From contig WPIO01000104.1 in NCBI GenBank assembly GCA_009760855.2, forward strand, positions 509,501 to 573,500: 64,000 nt of DNA, read 5' to 3'. Shown piece by piece: positions 33,989 to 45,825 of the stretch. The notes beneath the pieces were generated by a model that worked only from the letters and a program-made list of their open reading frames with translations, was not told where the DNA came from and ran no database searches. Origin of the DNA: Cristatella mucedo. Taxonomy: Eukaryota > Bryozoa > Phylactolaemata > Cristatellidae. Position 1 is the first letter of the stretch; each line of letters opens with the position of its first letter. A program made the translations under genes and the position numbers.

Positions 33989-34829
33989 TCGTCTCTTTAT
34001 GGCTTGCTGCTTTAAGCGAGCTCCAATCAGCGCTTTCTGCGTCTGTCTCTCTGGCCGTGTCTTATAGGAGGTACAGCAGAAGCCTGAATGCACGCGTCTG
34101 TGCTCAGAAACAAAAACAGGTCACACTTAGATGTCAAAGTGAGCAGCCCATCATCAATGCTGTTTTAAATTCACGATGTCATTTAAAATCATTTAAAATA
34201 AAAATCCATTCTCACTCACACTGGTTTCACCTAAAATTTAAGTGTCTGGTTATCTGTCCGGCAAGTAGTAAATTGCTGCCACCGACGGTGGCAGCAATTA
34301 ATCATCTACAGATAGGCTAAATCTAAACTTCATCTCTGAATTTTCTTGCTCTCCGATCTTTGTACTGGTAATCATTTCTAGTTTCTTTGAACCAAATTTA
34401 AAGTGCCTAAAAATAGATTGAGTTCTCTCGTGGCACTATAGGTACATATATTACTACTATAATATTAATAATCAACATCTTCTCGTTCTAAATTATTTCA
34501 ATATCTAAACTGATACCCATCCGATCCAATACGTTCCAGCATGCGTTCACTATCTTTGCAGCATGTGTAAAGCATTTGCACTGCATTCATTTGCAGCAAA
34601 TGTAAAGCGTCTGGAAAGAGATTGAGTTCTCTGAGGGCACTTTATTCAACTGTGTTATTATTACCTGAGATTTATCAACGTTTGTGCTCAGCTCGTTCTG
34701 CATATCTGATCATACGCCAATTTTTTTCTCGTTTGAATGTGTTTGAATGTGTCGGCATCCAAAATTACGCTTGACTCTCGAAACCTAAAGTCTCACACCA
34801 TGGTCGCTGTCAGGAGCAGACTTGTTTCA

Positions 34830-34922
34830 TCACTTTACAGCAAATGTAAAGCGCCTAGAGAGAGATTAAGTTCTCTGAGGGCGCTTTATCAAGTGAATTA
34901 TTATTATTATTATCATTATTAT
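34830..34922 (+). mobile_element. LINE-A 3' end fragment
   Basis: ctttacagcaaatgtaaagc, full hairpin, and (ATT)n tail. Two older 3' ends with the same hairpin lie at 34390-34445 and 34590-34655. Confidence 0.8.
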
Positions 34923-35064
34923 CTGCCCTTCTTCTTGACCCTCGTACCTCTCCTCCTTGATGCGATCTACATCGCGCCATCAGCCTAAGTCCTCGATGAG
35001 TTTGCATCTCGGAATGAACGGCAGGTCCTCTACCGCTTGTGTAGCAGTCGGTGTCTCTGCCTGC

Positions 35065-35500
35065 ACCTACCAGGCCAAGCGTCGTACCACCCGCTTTTCG
35101 GAATCCAACAGTCTACCAATACCTCGTACAAACCTCAAATCCTTTGGAGACCGTGCATTTAGTTCGTATGCTCCCAAAGCCTGGAACTCCCTCCCGACCT
35201 GCGTCAGAACATCCCCTGACCTGACCACATTTAAAAGGAACTTAAAAAAACACCTATTTAGGACAGCATATAGTGGGTCCCTATGATTCGTCCTTCACGT
35301 GCCTATGCGTGCTGACACTGTGCATGCTGCCACTAATCACATTTGCATGTTGACCCTGTGCATGTCACCCCTAACATTGTTATTCATTTTGTTTGTTTAT
35401 CAAGCATGATATTACTCACCATTCAATTGCATTTCCATTTGCAGCAAATGCAAAACGCCTAGAAAGAGATTAAGTTCTCTGAGGGCGCTTTATCAAGTAC

Positions 35501-35530
<30 letters not shown>
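35065..35530 (+). mobile_element. LINE-A 3' fragment
   Basis: Coding end ([49 protein letters not shown]), 3' UTR, hairpin and (ATT)n tail at 35500-35530. Confidence 0.85.
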
Positions 35531-35531
<1 letters not shown>

Positions 35532-35603
35532 CTGGTTATTCTTGGTGTCCATCTCTTCCCCATCTCTCTCCCTCTCTCTTTCTCTCTCTCTCTCTCTTTC
35601 TAT

Positions 35604-35686
35604 GCACACAAACACGCACACACACAGACACAGAGACACACACAAACACACACACACTCACACACACACACACACACACACACACC

Positions 35687-35729
<43 letters not shown>

Positions 35730-35890
35730 ACACACGCACACACAGAGACACACACACACAGACACACACACACACACACACACAGACACAGACACACACA
35801 TGCACACGCACGCGCACACGCACACCCACATGCACACGCACACCCACATGCACACGCACAGACATGCACACACACACAAGCGTGCACACA

Positions 35891-35966
<76 letters not shown>

Positions 35967-36022
35967 CAGAAAAAACAGAAGGGCAAAGTGAGAGAAACGT
36001 TGAGAGATACGGATATATATGT

Positions 36023-36115
<93 letters not shown>

Positions 36116-36116
36116 A
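35604..36116. repeat. (CA)n and (TA)n microsatellites
   Basis: (CA)n at 35604-35952 and 36023-36099, each followed by (TA)n. The two are separated by a unique stretch that forms one arm of a long inverted repeat. Confidence 0.97.
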
Positions 36117-36183
36117 ATGTGTGTGCACATATATATCCGTATCTCTCAACGTTTCTCTCACTTTGCCCTTCTGTTTTTTCTGT
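35966..36183. repeat. Long inverted repeat, about 63-bp arms
   Basis: The left arm 35966-36028 (acagaaaaaacagaaggg ... atatatgtgcaca) is the reverse complement of the right arm 36119-36183 (tgtgcacatatatatccg ... ttctgttttttctgt). The spacer is (CA)n(TA)n. By eye the arms are nearly perfect. Confidence 0.88.
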
Positions 36184-36189
36184 GAGTCA

Positions 36190-37690
36190 ATGCGAGTTTC
36201 TGTCTGTCTGTCTGCAACACACTGGTTTGCAGTCTGTCTCTCTATCATTCCCCATGCACTGTTCCCACGACGAGTAAGGCTAATGTGGTAATATGTTCCC
36301 ACCTCGTTGTCTGTTCAGCATTTAAATGCAGCGGTGAGAAGCTCGCTGGAGATATACGCACGCAAGCACACAACCACGGTTACAGCTCGCCATCACCCGC
36401 TCGTACCTAACGGTCAGCACCGAGCCGCCTCCGCATCGCCCCATCCCCCTCGGTCCTACAGTGGCTGGCCACAGCACGAAACTCCGATCGTGACACCAGA
36501 GTCGCTGACAGATTGGCGTTAGCTTTTGCTACCGATCCTTTACGAATAATAAGGCCTTCCAAGTCTCCTTTCAGATACATGCGGCAATAGTGTGCGCGAG
36601 GGGGTCAACCTCGACCACGGAGTCAAAGCGGACGCTCCGGGTCATCGCGGAAGTAGGCACCGCTCTTTGCTCATGGAGGATAGCAAATAGAACGTTTTCC
36701 GACGACGTTGAGCCAGCGGCTGTAACCGCTTCCGGGATCTAACCGAGTAGCGACAGAAGCCTGCGGGGCGTATGAGACGGCGCCTCGCGCTCGGTCTACG
36801 CGGAGCAGTCACCTCGCTCGCTGGTAAGCCGCGGCGCGAACGCGCGCGTCTACGCAGGCGTGCTAGGCAACCGTTGAATCGCGTCGCCCGGTCGCCCGCC
36901 CGCCTCGGTTGCCAGGCGGTCGAGCCCGCCGGCGCCGAACATGTCCCACAAGCGGCGGCCGGGTTGTGCGGCCTCTCCGCTGGGTAGTGCCAGCCAGTAA
37001 CAACGTGCGCTTAACGTCGACTCCCGCCTTAACTTCGGCTGCCCTATCGGCTCCTCTGGTTCTAGAGAGTTCTTAAGGGTGCTCGCACAAGGTGTCAGCA
37101 GCCAACGCCCATTCTAGCCACGGGTACGGGCGGGCGCTCCCAGACGGCGAGCTTCCGGCGTCCGACCAGATCTCGTTTAAATTTTGCCAACACGTCGCTG
37201 AAGCGATGCAAGATATACACATATTTATATTTATACACATACAATAAATATATATATATATATATGGGTGCGAGCGTGTGTATATCCATAATTGTAATGC
37301 GTATTTCAAAACGGCGTTTTCGATCGACCGACTGAGCCGAGAAGGCAGAAGACGGGCGGGAGTCAGTCGCGGCAGACAGGCGGGCGTCGAGGCAAGCAAG
37401 CGGCGGATGGAGTGCAGTTGACCTCGCTATCGGCGGGCATCCGCGCCCCCCCCCCCGTTACCCCTCGACTCCCGCGACGTCGCCTGCCTGCGCTCTCGAC
37501 ACGTCGCCGGTGTCGGCGGAGGCGGTTCGAACCCCTTCACTCGCCAGCGGCGAGCCTTTCCATTCGCAGGTGACGCTAGCGTCGTTGAGCGACGCGTTCG
37601 CTTTCGTTCCCAGGCTGCCGCCCGTCGCCAGGCCCGCCCGCGTGACTACGCGCATCCTGTCGGTCGAATTCATACCGCACGCTCTCTCTC
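36190..37690. other. Region upstream of GNAT gene A
   Basis: Becomes GC-rich from about 36700. Contains a TA run at 37247-37265 and a poly-C run near 37447. No supported gene. The last 20 bases before the GNAT A ATG are a CT tract ending in AG. Confidence 0.5.
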
Positions 37691-37699
37691 TCTCTCAAG

Positions 37700-38479
37700 A
37701 TGTCTTCTTCCTCGCGCGTCGACGCCGCCGCCGCCGTTGATGGCGAGCCGCCCGCAGCCGGCTGCGACGACGATGACGACTTGGTCTACGGCGTGGGCGT
37801 GTCGCCGGAAGCCGACGGCGGCGACGTGGCCGCCCTGCTCGAGCAGTTCGCGCTCGACGAGCCGGCCATGGCGCCGCTGCGCCTCGACGTCGCCGCGCTG
37901 CGGCCCGCCATGCTGCCCTGGGCGCTCGCCCTGCTCCAGTACCCCGACATGTGCGCGACGGCTCGCGCCGGCGGCGGCGGCCGGCGGCGGCGGCTGGTGG
38001 GCGTCGCGCTCAACTTCTGCGAGGCGCCGCCGTACGCCGACAAGGACGACGGCTGGCTCGGATCGTTCCTGCCCGACGAGGCCGTGCTGGCGCACCAGCG
38101 CTTCGTGCGCGAGCTCGATTCGCGCGTCGACCTGTGCGAGCGCTACGCCGCCGACGCCCTCTTCGTCGTCGACACGCTGGTGTGCGCGCGAGACTTCCGG
38201 CGGCGCGGCGTGGCGCGCCGCCTCGTCGCGCTCTCTCTCGACGAGGCCGCGCGGCGCGGCTATCGCGCCGCGGCGGCGTTCGGCTCGAGCGCCTACTCGC
38301 AGCGAATCTTCGAGAGCCTCGGCTTCGAGCGCGTGGCGCAGGCGAGCGCCGCCGAGCACCCGAACGCGGCGCAGTTCGGCCCCGAGCACCTCGCCGTGCA
38401 CGACAGCTTCGTCGTCTACGGGCGTCGGCTGACGACGCCGCCGCCGGCGTCGGATGATACCGGTGGCGACGGCGTCTAG
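37700..38479 (+). CDS. GNAT acetyltransferase A, AANAT-like, intronless
   Basis: 259 residues. Transfers acetyl from acetyl-CoA, probably to an amine, if it acts like the invertebrate arylalkylamine N-acetyltransferases it resembles. Visible: F-x-x-DEP near residue 50 (the F..EPL region of that group), core strand LVGVALNF, GNAT motif A DTLVCARDFRRRGVARRLV (about 157-176; R-x-x-G-x-A acetyl-CoA loop) and motif B SAYSQRIFESLGFERV (about 198-213). No signal peptide or membrane segment. The ATG is preceded by a pyrimidine tract and AG, resembling a 3' splice site. The N-terminus is low complexity. Closest relative in the window is gene B (45826-46584). The GC-rich region gives long shadow frames; this one is chosen on motifs. 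Confidence 0.83.
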   Translation: MSSSSRVDAAAAVDGEPPAAGCDDDDDLVYGVGVSPEADGGDVAALLEQFALDEPAMAPLRLDVAALRPAMLPWALALLQYPDMCATARAGGGGRRRRLVGVALNFCEAPPYADKDDGWLGSFLPDEAVLAHQRFVRELDSRVDLCERYAADALFVVDTLVCARDFRRRGVARRLVALSLDEAARRGYRAAAAFGSSAYSQRIFESLGFERVAQASAAEHPNAAQFGPEHLAVHDSFVVYGRRLTTPPPASDDTGGDGV

Positions 38480-39821
38480 ACCGGACCGTCACCCGACGAC
38501 GACGTCGTGAGGAGCGCCCGAGTGAAGCGACTTCGGATGCGGCCGTCGTCGTACGGCGCGCCCCAATAGCGGGTGCTCGCGCGGCGGCGGCGCCTCGTCG
38601 CGCTGTTTCCTCCACCTGCTCCTTGCGTCCGCAGCGGCGGCGGCTGGCCGCGTTGGCGCGCGGTGGGGGCGGGGCGTCTCGCTCGCGGCGGCCAGTGGAT
38701 CACGACGGCCGCGTCAGCAAGCGCGGCGGGCGGCGGCGGCTTCGTTCGCTGCTTCGTCTCGCGCTGCCGCGAGCGCCGCCGAGCTTCCGCCCAGCTGCTC
38801 CGGGCCGCGTGGCAGCGGCCGCTGCCGTTAATGCACTTGGAAGCGAACTCGGGGCCAGCGTCGATAGCGGCGCAACGCAGAGAAGAGTCGTTCACCGCGA
38901 GCCATTCGCATGCGAAGGAGAGCAAGGTCGCAGGTCGGCTTCTTTTAGGCACGATTATAATAATCTGGGGGAATTAATACAAGTGGTGGATGCATGATGA
39001 ATTGAATATTTTCATTACGTGCATATCCACGCGGTCGCTTCGTCTGTCTGCGACACTTCCAGGCTTCCTTAAGAAAGGATCCAGCACTTCCGTTGCTAAG
39101 CACCCAACACGGCCCAAGATCTTTTAGCCTCAGCGCAGTAAAAACTCACTGCCTGACGCGTAAGTCGTCGCAGCAGCCGTGTCTTGTTATTAACGTTATC
39201 TATACAAATGTTATGTATGTATATATGTGGGTGTGCGTTCAGTACATGCTACATATATGCATCTGCACTATATATAAAAATATGTATATATATATATATA
39301 TATATATATTACTTATTACTTATTTGCGGTAGAGCAGACGGCTAGCTGGCAAGCAATGCGGCAGTCCTACTTCTCGCAATGCCGCAGTGTCGGAAAGCCA
39401 AGCACAAGACCGAACTCGGCTGACTTCAGAATACGATTGCATGATAAATTGGCCTTGACCTTGACTCGTCGAGCTCAAGTTGAAGCCTCTCAGAAATGTC
39501 TCAATCACCTCGATTAAAAAACACTCGCGTAGAGCCAGTCGCCGCTGTCGATGCTTCTCGCAATTTCCGCTGGCTGTGTGTGGCGCGGCTATTCAGGAGG
39601 GTAGTCGCCCACTTTGGGAAAGTATAACAATAGAAATGCACAAAAAAATGACGGTGGCAAAAGTTACAAAGGAGCGAGCCAGCCAGACCTCGTGACCGTC
39701 AGCGATTGACCTCTTCACTTCTTGCTAGCAATAAGTGGTCATGATATCGGTATTTAAAGTATTTAATATTAATTTATATTAATATGTATTATAATGCTTA
39801 TATTTATTGGCCATATTTTAA
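38480..39821. other. Region between GNAT gene A and a LINE-A copy
   Basis: 38480-38950 is CpG-rich with long shadow frames on both strands but no recognisable protein. The rest is AT-richer, with a (TA)n run at 39284-39309. Confidence 0.5.
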
Positions 39822-42130
39822 ATAATAATAATGCAGTTGATAAAGCGCCCTCAGAGAACTCAATCTCTCTCTAGGCGCTTTACATTTGCTGCAAAGGGAA
39901 ATGCAAATAAATGGTGAGAAATATCATGCTTGATAAACAAACAATATGAATTATATGGTTAGGGATGACATGCACAGGGTCAGCATGCAAGTGTGGTTAG
40001 TGGCAGCATGCACAGTGTCAGCACGCATAAGCCCATAAAGGACGAATCATAGGGACCCACTAAATGCTGTCCTAAATAGGTGTTTTTAATTTCTTTTTAA
40101 ATGTGGTCAAGTCGGGAGGGAGTTCCAGGCTTTGGGAGCATACGAACTAAATGCACGGTCTCCAAAGGATTTGAGGTTTTACGAGGCATTGGTAAACTTT
40201 TGAATTCCGAAAAGCGGGTGGTACGATGCTTGGCCTGGTGGGGGAGTAGATCTGAGAGATATGCTGGAGCCAAAGAATGAAGTGACATAAAAGTGAGCTA
40301 CAATGTGTTGAAGTTAAACTGTTGCTTGACTGGTAGCCAGTGCAGGTCGGCGAGAAGTGGAGTAATGTGGCAACTGCGACGCTCACGACAGACAAGGCTA
40401 GCTGCAGAGTTTTGCACCTGCTGTAATCGCCTGATTGCACATGCCGGTAGGCCAACAAGCAGTAAGTTACAGTAGTCAAGACGGCATGTCACGAATGGAT
40501 GGACCAACTTAGATGTGGTATCCTTATCTAAACAAGCCCGAATTTTACCAATGTTGTGTAGCTGGAAGTAGGCAGACTTGATTGTGGAGCTGTTGTGGGC
40601 GTCTAGTGAAAGGTCACTTTGGAATATGACACCTAGATTTCGAGCTGATTCAACTGGAGATATGCTGGCAGAGCCAATTTTGAGAGTCAGCCTTTCCAGT
40701 TTCTGAATCACACTGGGTTTGCCCATAACTAGTAAGTTAGTTTTATCATCGTTTAGTTTTAGAAAATTTGCTGCCATCCATGTGCGGATTTCATCAATAC
40801 ATGCAGCTAGTGAGTTGAGAGAATTTGAGGTGCTCGAAGGCTGGCAGGGATCAAAGTAAAGGTACAACTGAGTGTCATCTGCATAGAAGTGAAAGCCTAG
40901 ATTGTGCTTGGCAATCACATCTGCAAGAGGGAGAGTATAAACCGTGAAAAGAACCGGACCTAGCACGGAGCCCTGAGGTACCCCATATTTCAGAGGTACC
41001 TCGGATGATCTTTGTCCATTCACGTCAATACTCTGGAGTCTTCCACTGAGATAGGACCTGAACTATTGCAGAGCCGTGCCAGTGATGCCCAGGCGAGATG
41101 AGAGACGCTCTAGAAGAACTTTGTGATCGATAGTATCAAAGGCTGTCGAAAGATCGAGAAAAACAAGCAGAGACACTCTATCTATGTCTGCATTCCTAAG
41201 TAGGTTATTGTACACCCTGAGCAATGCTGACTCTGTGGACTGATTAGCTCTAATGCCAGACTGGAACTTACTGGCAAGGTTTGAAGTTTTAAGATATGAG
41301 TTCAGCTGGTCCGCCACGACCCGTTCCAGTGTCTTTGATAGGAATGGTAGAAGGGAGACTGGGCGGTAGTTGCTCAAGTTCTCTTGGTCTAGTGTCGCTT
41401 TCTTGAGAAGTGGCCTGACTACAGCTTTTTTGAAAGGAGCTGGGACATGACCTGAGGCTAATGACATATCAATGACGTTATTTATGCATGGCAGCAGCAC
41501 ATCAATGCAAAGTAGGGGCAGGACAGTAAGAATAGGGTCCAGAGGACTTGTTGTCTTCTTTGATTGGGATATGAACTTCAGGACGAGATCACCAGTGACC
41601 TGCTTAAATGTAGACATGGAGGTGCAGCTAGGAGTCGGGGAACAGAACTCTAGATGTTGTCATCGCAGGGATGGACTCCCTGATCTTGTCTATCTTCTGC
41701 ACAAAGAATCGAGAGAAGCGATCGGCTAGATCATCAGAAGGTCGGAATCATCGGAAGGATCATCAGGTAAGGAGCTAATCTGGGATTCTAATCTATTTTT
41801 GGATTGTGCATCTGTGATTCAATTATGCTTCTATAGAAGCTAGACTTGGTCTTTGCTAGGATAGATTAGTACGATCTACAGTAGTCTTCATATGCCTGTC
41901 GATGGACAGTCAGTCGTGATCTTTTGTATGCGTTTTCAAGCTTGCGCTTAGTAGACCCGGCTAGTTTCATGCCTGTGGTAAACTATATGCCGTTTGGGCG
42001 AGAGCGCACAGTGCGCTCAGTCAGAGGTACAAACTCGTCAGGCGTGTCAGCTAGTGTGGTGTTGTAGCTATCTACCAATGATGACAGATCGGAGGGAGGA
42101 CTGAGCAGCAGAGGCGAAGCAGGTATTCTC
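39822..42130 (-). mobile_element. LINE-A copy with reverse transcriptase (CR1/L2-type), longest copy
   Basis: Non-LTR retrotransposon read right to left. The 5' part 42130-41620 is a decayed ORF2 region (VDSYNTTLADTPDEF, TVHRQAYEDYC). RT domain at 41617-40298: SNYRPVSLLPFLSKTLERVV, FLDLSTAFDTIDHK (first catalytic Asp), YGVPQGSVLGPVLF, FYADDTQLY (catalytic Asp pair). One TAG at 41060-41062 replaces an expected Trp; the frame is otherwise continuous until about 40298, where frameshifts begin. The 3' end at about 39822 has the family hairpin then a TTA-rich tail. The endonuclease domain is absent, so it is 5'-truncated. Not autonomous. Confidence 0.85.
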
Positions 42131-42386
42131 GCACGGACAGCATCGATGTCCCAAAACGGAGCAGCTACTAAAACCTTAACTAAACAGTTAAGATAACGGC
42201 GATTGTAACCGGGGAAGGAGTCATTTTTATTTTTATTTTTATATCTTTTTTTATTCTACGGTTGTATTCATTTGTTTTATTCCTATTGTATCCTTCTAAT
42301 ATTTATTCTATTGTACTCTTTATTTTATATTTATTCTTGTCATTCTATGGTGGTAGTTTGGCATGACCACCCCTTCTACCTCTCCG

Positions 42387-42536
42387 CCATTTGATATATA
42401 TATCTATATATATATATATATCAAATGGCACTATATATGGCACTATAAATGGCAATATATATATATATATGCTTGGGACTCCTTATATATATATATATAT
42501 ATGTATATGTATATATATATATAAGGAGTCCCAAGC
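42387..42536. repeat. Two adjacent AT-rich palindromes
   Basis: Palindrome 1 (42387-42429): ccatttgatatata ... tatatcaaatgg. Palindrome 2 (42471-42535): gcttgggactcctt, an AT core, aaggagtcccaagc. Both have perfect non-repetitive outer arms (9 and 14 bases). Confidence 0.85.
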
Positions 42537-43261
42537 GTTCCCGTCGGCCGCCACCCACTCGCGAAGAAAGCTTAAGCGTGCGCATGCGCACGCGGATCGC
42601 GCCGCCCAGCGCTAGCAACCGCATAGACGTAAGAGGCCGACCGCACGGCGGAAGTCACCGTTCTTTAGTGAGCGAAGGCGTGCGCTTCCGCAATTCGTCT
42701 TCCGCCGTCTCGCGACAGCCGGCAGCCTCGCCTGAACTGCCGCCGCCGCTGCGCGTTGTCTACGCGATTCGGCACCCTCACCAGGTATTCTGACGCCAGG
42801 TATTCTTACGCAAGGTCATCTCACGCCAGGTATTCTTACGCTGACGCCTGCGCTGCCGGCAGTTGGACTACAGTCGACTTCGCGTCTAAGAATATCAGAT
42901 GTAGGATTACTCCGCTTATACGAACAGCAGTGCTGCGTCCCGAATTTACTCTACCTATAGCTTCACTCAGCGTGTGGGAATGCTCCGCTTGTAAAAACGG
43001 CCGTTTGCGGAGTCGGCCGTCGGAGCCGACATCGCGCCGTCGTCTGGCAAAGAGGAAAGCTGCGTAGCTCTCCCGCGGCGAGAGCGGGACTCGGTGTGAG
43101 GGGGGTCGGGGTGGGGGTGGCGCAACCCCACACCCCCCCCGTAGGCCGGGAGGGGGGTTGTTGGCGAGACATCAGCTCGCTGCGTCGCGTTGCTGCTACT
43201 GGTCACTTGGTACAGCCAGGTCTGGCCCATCGTTTTCTCCGGTTTTGCAGTCTCCGCTCAG

Positions 43262-43350
43262 CGCCGTGGGCGTGGCGTCATACGTGGCGGCATACGTGGC
43301 CACATATATAATTCGCATACGTGGCGGCATACGTGGCGGCATACGGCCGC
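43262..43350. repeat. 12-bp tandem repeat (catacgtggcgg)
   Basis: Units of catacgtggcgg recur between about 43265 and 43348, broken once by cacatatataattcg. They abut the truncated 5' end of the LINE-A copy at 43352. Confidence 0.75.
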
Positions 43351-43351
43351 A

Positions 43352-44613
43352 AACTCCAGAGTATTGACGTGAATGGACAAAGATCATCTGAAGTACCTCT
43401 GAAATATGGAGTACCTCAGGGCTCAGTGCTAGGTCCGGTTCTTTTCACGGTTTATACTCTGCCTCTTGCTGATGTGATTGTCAAGCACAATCTAGGCTTT
43501 CACTTCTATGCGGATGACACTCAGTTGTACCTTTGCTTTGATCCCTCCCAGCCTTCGAGCACCTCAAATTCTCTCAACTCACTAGCTGCATGCATTCATT
43601 GATGACATCCGCACATGGATGGCAGCAAATTTTCTAAAACTAAACGATGATAAAACTAACTTACTAGTTATGGGCAAACCCAGTGTGATCCAGAGATTGG
43701 AAAGGCTGACTCTCAAAATTGGCTCTGCCAGCATATCTCCTGTCGAATCAGCTCGGAATCTAGGTGTCATATTCCAAAGCGACCCTCTCGTTAGACGACC
43801 ATATCAGCTCCACAGTCAAATCCGCCTATTTTCAGCTTCATAACATTGCTAAAATTCGGGCTTGTTTAGATAAAGATACCACGTCCAAGTTAGTTCATGC
43901 ATTCGTGACATCCCGTCTCGACTTCTGCAACTCACTGCTTACTGGCCTACCAGCATGTGCGATCAGGCGATTGCAGCTGGTGCAAAACTCTGCAGCTAGG
44001 CTTGTCTGTCGTGAGCGTCGCAGTTGCCACATTACTCCACTTCTCGCCGACCTGCACTGGCTACCAGTCAAGCAACGGATTGACTTCAAGGTTTTGTCGC
44101 TCACTTTTAGGTCCCTTCATTCTATGGCTCCAGCCTATCTTTCAGATATACTACCCCATCAGGCCAAGCATCGTACCACCCGCTTCTCGGAATCCAACAG
44201 TCTAGAAATACCTCATACAAACCTTAAATCCTTTGGAGACCGTGCATTTAGTTCGTATGCTCCCAAAGCCTGGAACTCCCTCCCGACCTGCGTCAAAACA
44301 TCCCCTGACCTGATCACATTTAAAAGGAACCTAAAAACACACCTATTTAGGACAGCATTTAGTGGGTCCCTGTGATTCGTCTTTGATGTGCTTATGCGTG
44401 CTGACACTGTGCATGCTGCCACTAACCACATTTGCATGCTGACCCTGTGCATGTCACCCTTAACCATATTATTCGTCTCGTTTGTTTTTCAAGCATGATT
44501 TTACTTACCATTCAATTGCATTTCACTTTACAGCAAATGTAAAGCGCCTAGAGAGAGAGATTGAGTTCTCTGAGGGCGCTTTATCAAGTGAATTATTATT
44601 ATTATTATTATTA
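43352..44613 (+). mobile_element. LINE-A copy, 5'-truncated
   Basis: Begins inside the RT at LQSIDVNGQRSSEV. Contains GVPQGSVLGPVLF, YADDTQLY, then NLGVIFQSD, RACLDKDTTSKLVHAFVTSR and the C-terminal [19 protein letters not shown]...FRTAFSGSL. Frameshifts near 43602 and 43780. The 3' UTR, hairpin AAAGCGCC...GGGCGCTTT and (ATT)n tail end at 44613. It joins a 12-bp tandem repeat on its 5' side. Confidence 0.85.
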
Positions 44614-44734
44614 TAAATTCGAGCTGAATTATATACGCCAATATTGATGTCAAGTCTCTCTCTCTCTCTCCATCTCTCTCGCTCTCTTTCTCTCTCTTCA
44701 CTCCGGGTCGGAAGCAGCGAGATGCAGGTATCAC

Positions 44735-45500
44735 GCGATGACGTCCGCCATCACGTCCGATCTCTGATCAGGCTTATCCTGATTAGGAGCTGTCTTCCAC
44801 AGCGGCTTGCAAAAGATTTAACTAGCTCCTTAGTTTTGTCTCGGCTTGATTATTGTAATTCCCTTTTGGCTGGGCTACCAAAGAAAGCAACTAAGCCACT
44901 GCAGCTGACTATGAATATGGCTGTAAGGCTAGTCTTCAAGTCCCAGATGTTTGACCACGTGTCTCCTTTGCTAAAAGAGCTAGGATGGTTACCGGTTGAG
45001 CAACGGATACAGAGCAAGTGCTTACGCTAACCCGCAAGGCCCGCCGTGGCTTGGCTCCTTCGTACCTAGCTGAACTGCTGCACCAGTTTCAGCCTGTTCG
45101 CGCCCTCAGGTCCTGTGTGGACAATAAATTAGCTGTTCCATTCCTCCGCTTAAAAACCGTTGACGACAGAAGCTTCTGCTCTGCAGGTCCTAGACTGTGG
45201 AGCTCGCTTCCACGATTCCTAGGAAACGATAACTACTCTCCTGCTGCCGACTATGGCTCGTCCTATCCAGCGGTCCTGAGCTGCTAAATTAATGCTACTC
45301 ACTACCTCAACTGCTCTCCTGACTCTGCTATGCTTCCCACTTTCTTTCTGTCTCATGAAATTAAGTCAGTTCGCTACCCGGTGCGTACCGAAAGCCGCTT
45401 AGGCCGTGAGTTCGCTACACAAAACGCCTCTTCGTAACATCCACATAGTCTTTGTGGCTTTGTGGAGTTACAGACGGAGAAACGTCACATTAAATTACGC
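44735..45500 (+). mobile_element. LINE-B copy, RT C-terminal part and 3' UTR
   Basis: Reads LVLSRLDYCNSLLAGLPKKA, LLKELGWLPVEQRIQ, then after a frameshift RKARRGLAPSYLAELLHQF, VDNKLAVPFLRLKTVDDRSF and CSAGPRLWSSLPRFLGN. This is the C-terminal region of a CR1/L2-type LINE distinct from LINE-A. The 3' UTR with atagtctttgtggctttgtg lies at 45440-45470. The first exon region of GNAT gene B follows. Confidence 0.75.
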
Positions 45501-45825
45501 AGATCGCGTCTTGGACGAGAGCGTTTACGAAATTCTCTCGCGTCGCGACTCACTGAGCGCTTTCGTCGACCTCCGGCCTTTCAGCCGCCGCCTTCTTTTA
45601 GCAATCTGCCGGCTTCCCGCTAGACATTTTATGAACCGCCGCTTTGGCCCGGTGTCGCGCGCGCGCTCACTTCGCGCGATATCCGGCCGCGCTCTCTCGC
45701 TCTCCTCCGCAGGAGCTCCAGCTGGCCGCCGCTCGCCCCGCGGCGTCCATATTGAGTCGCATCCGATCCATCGGCATCTCGTCTCGCCGCCGACACTCGA
45801 GGCGGTTGATCGCCGGCTGACGACA

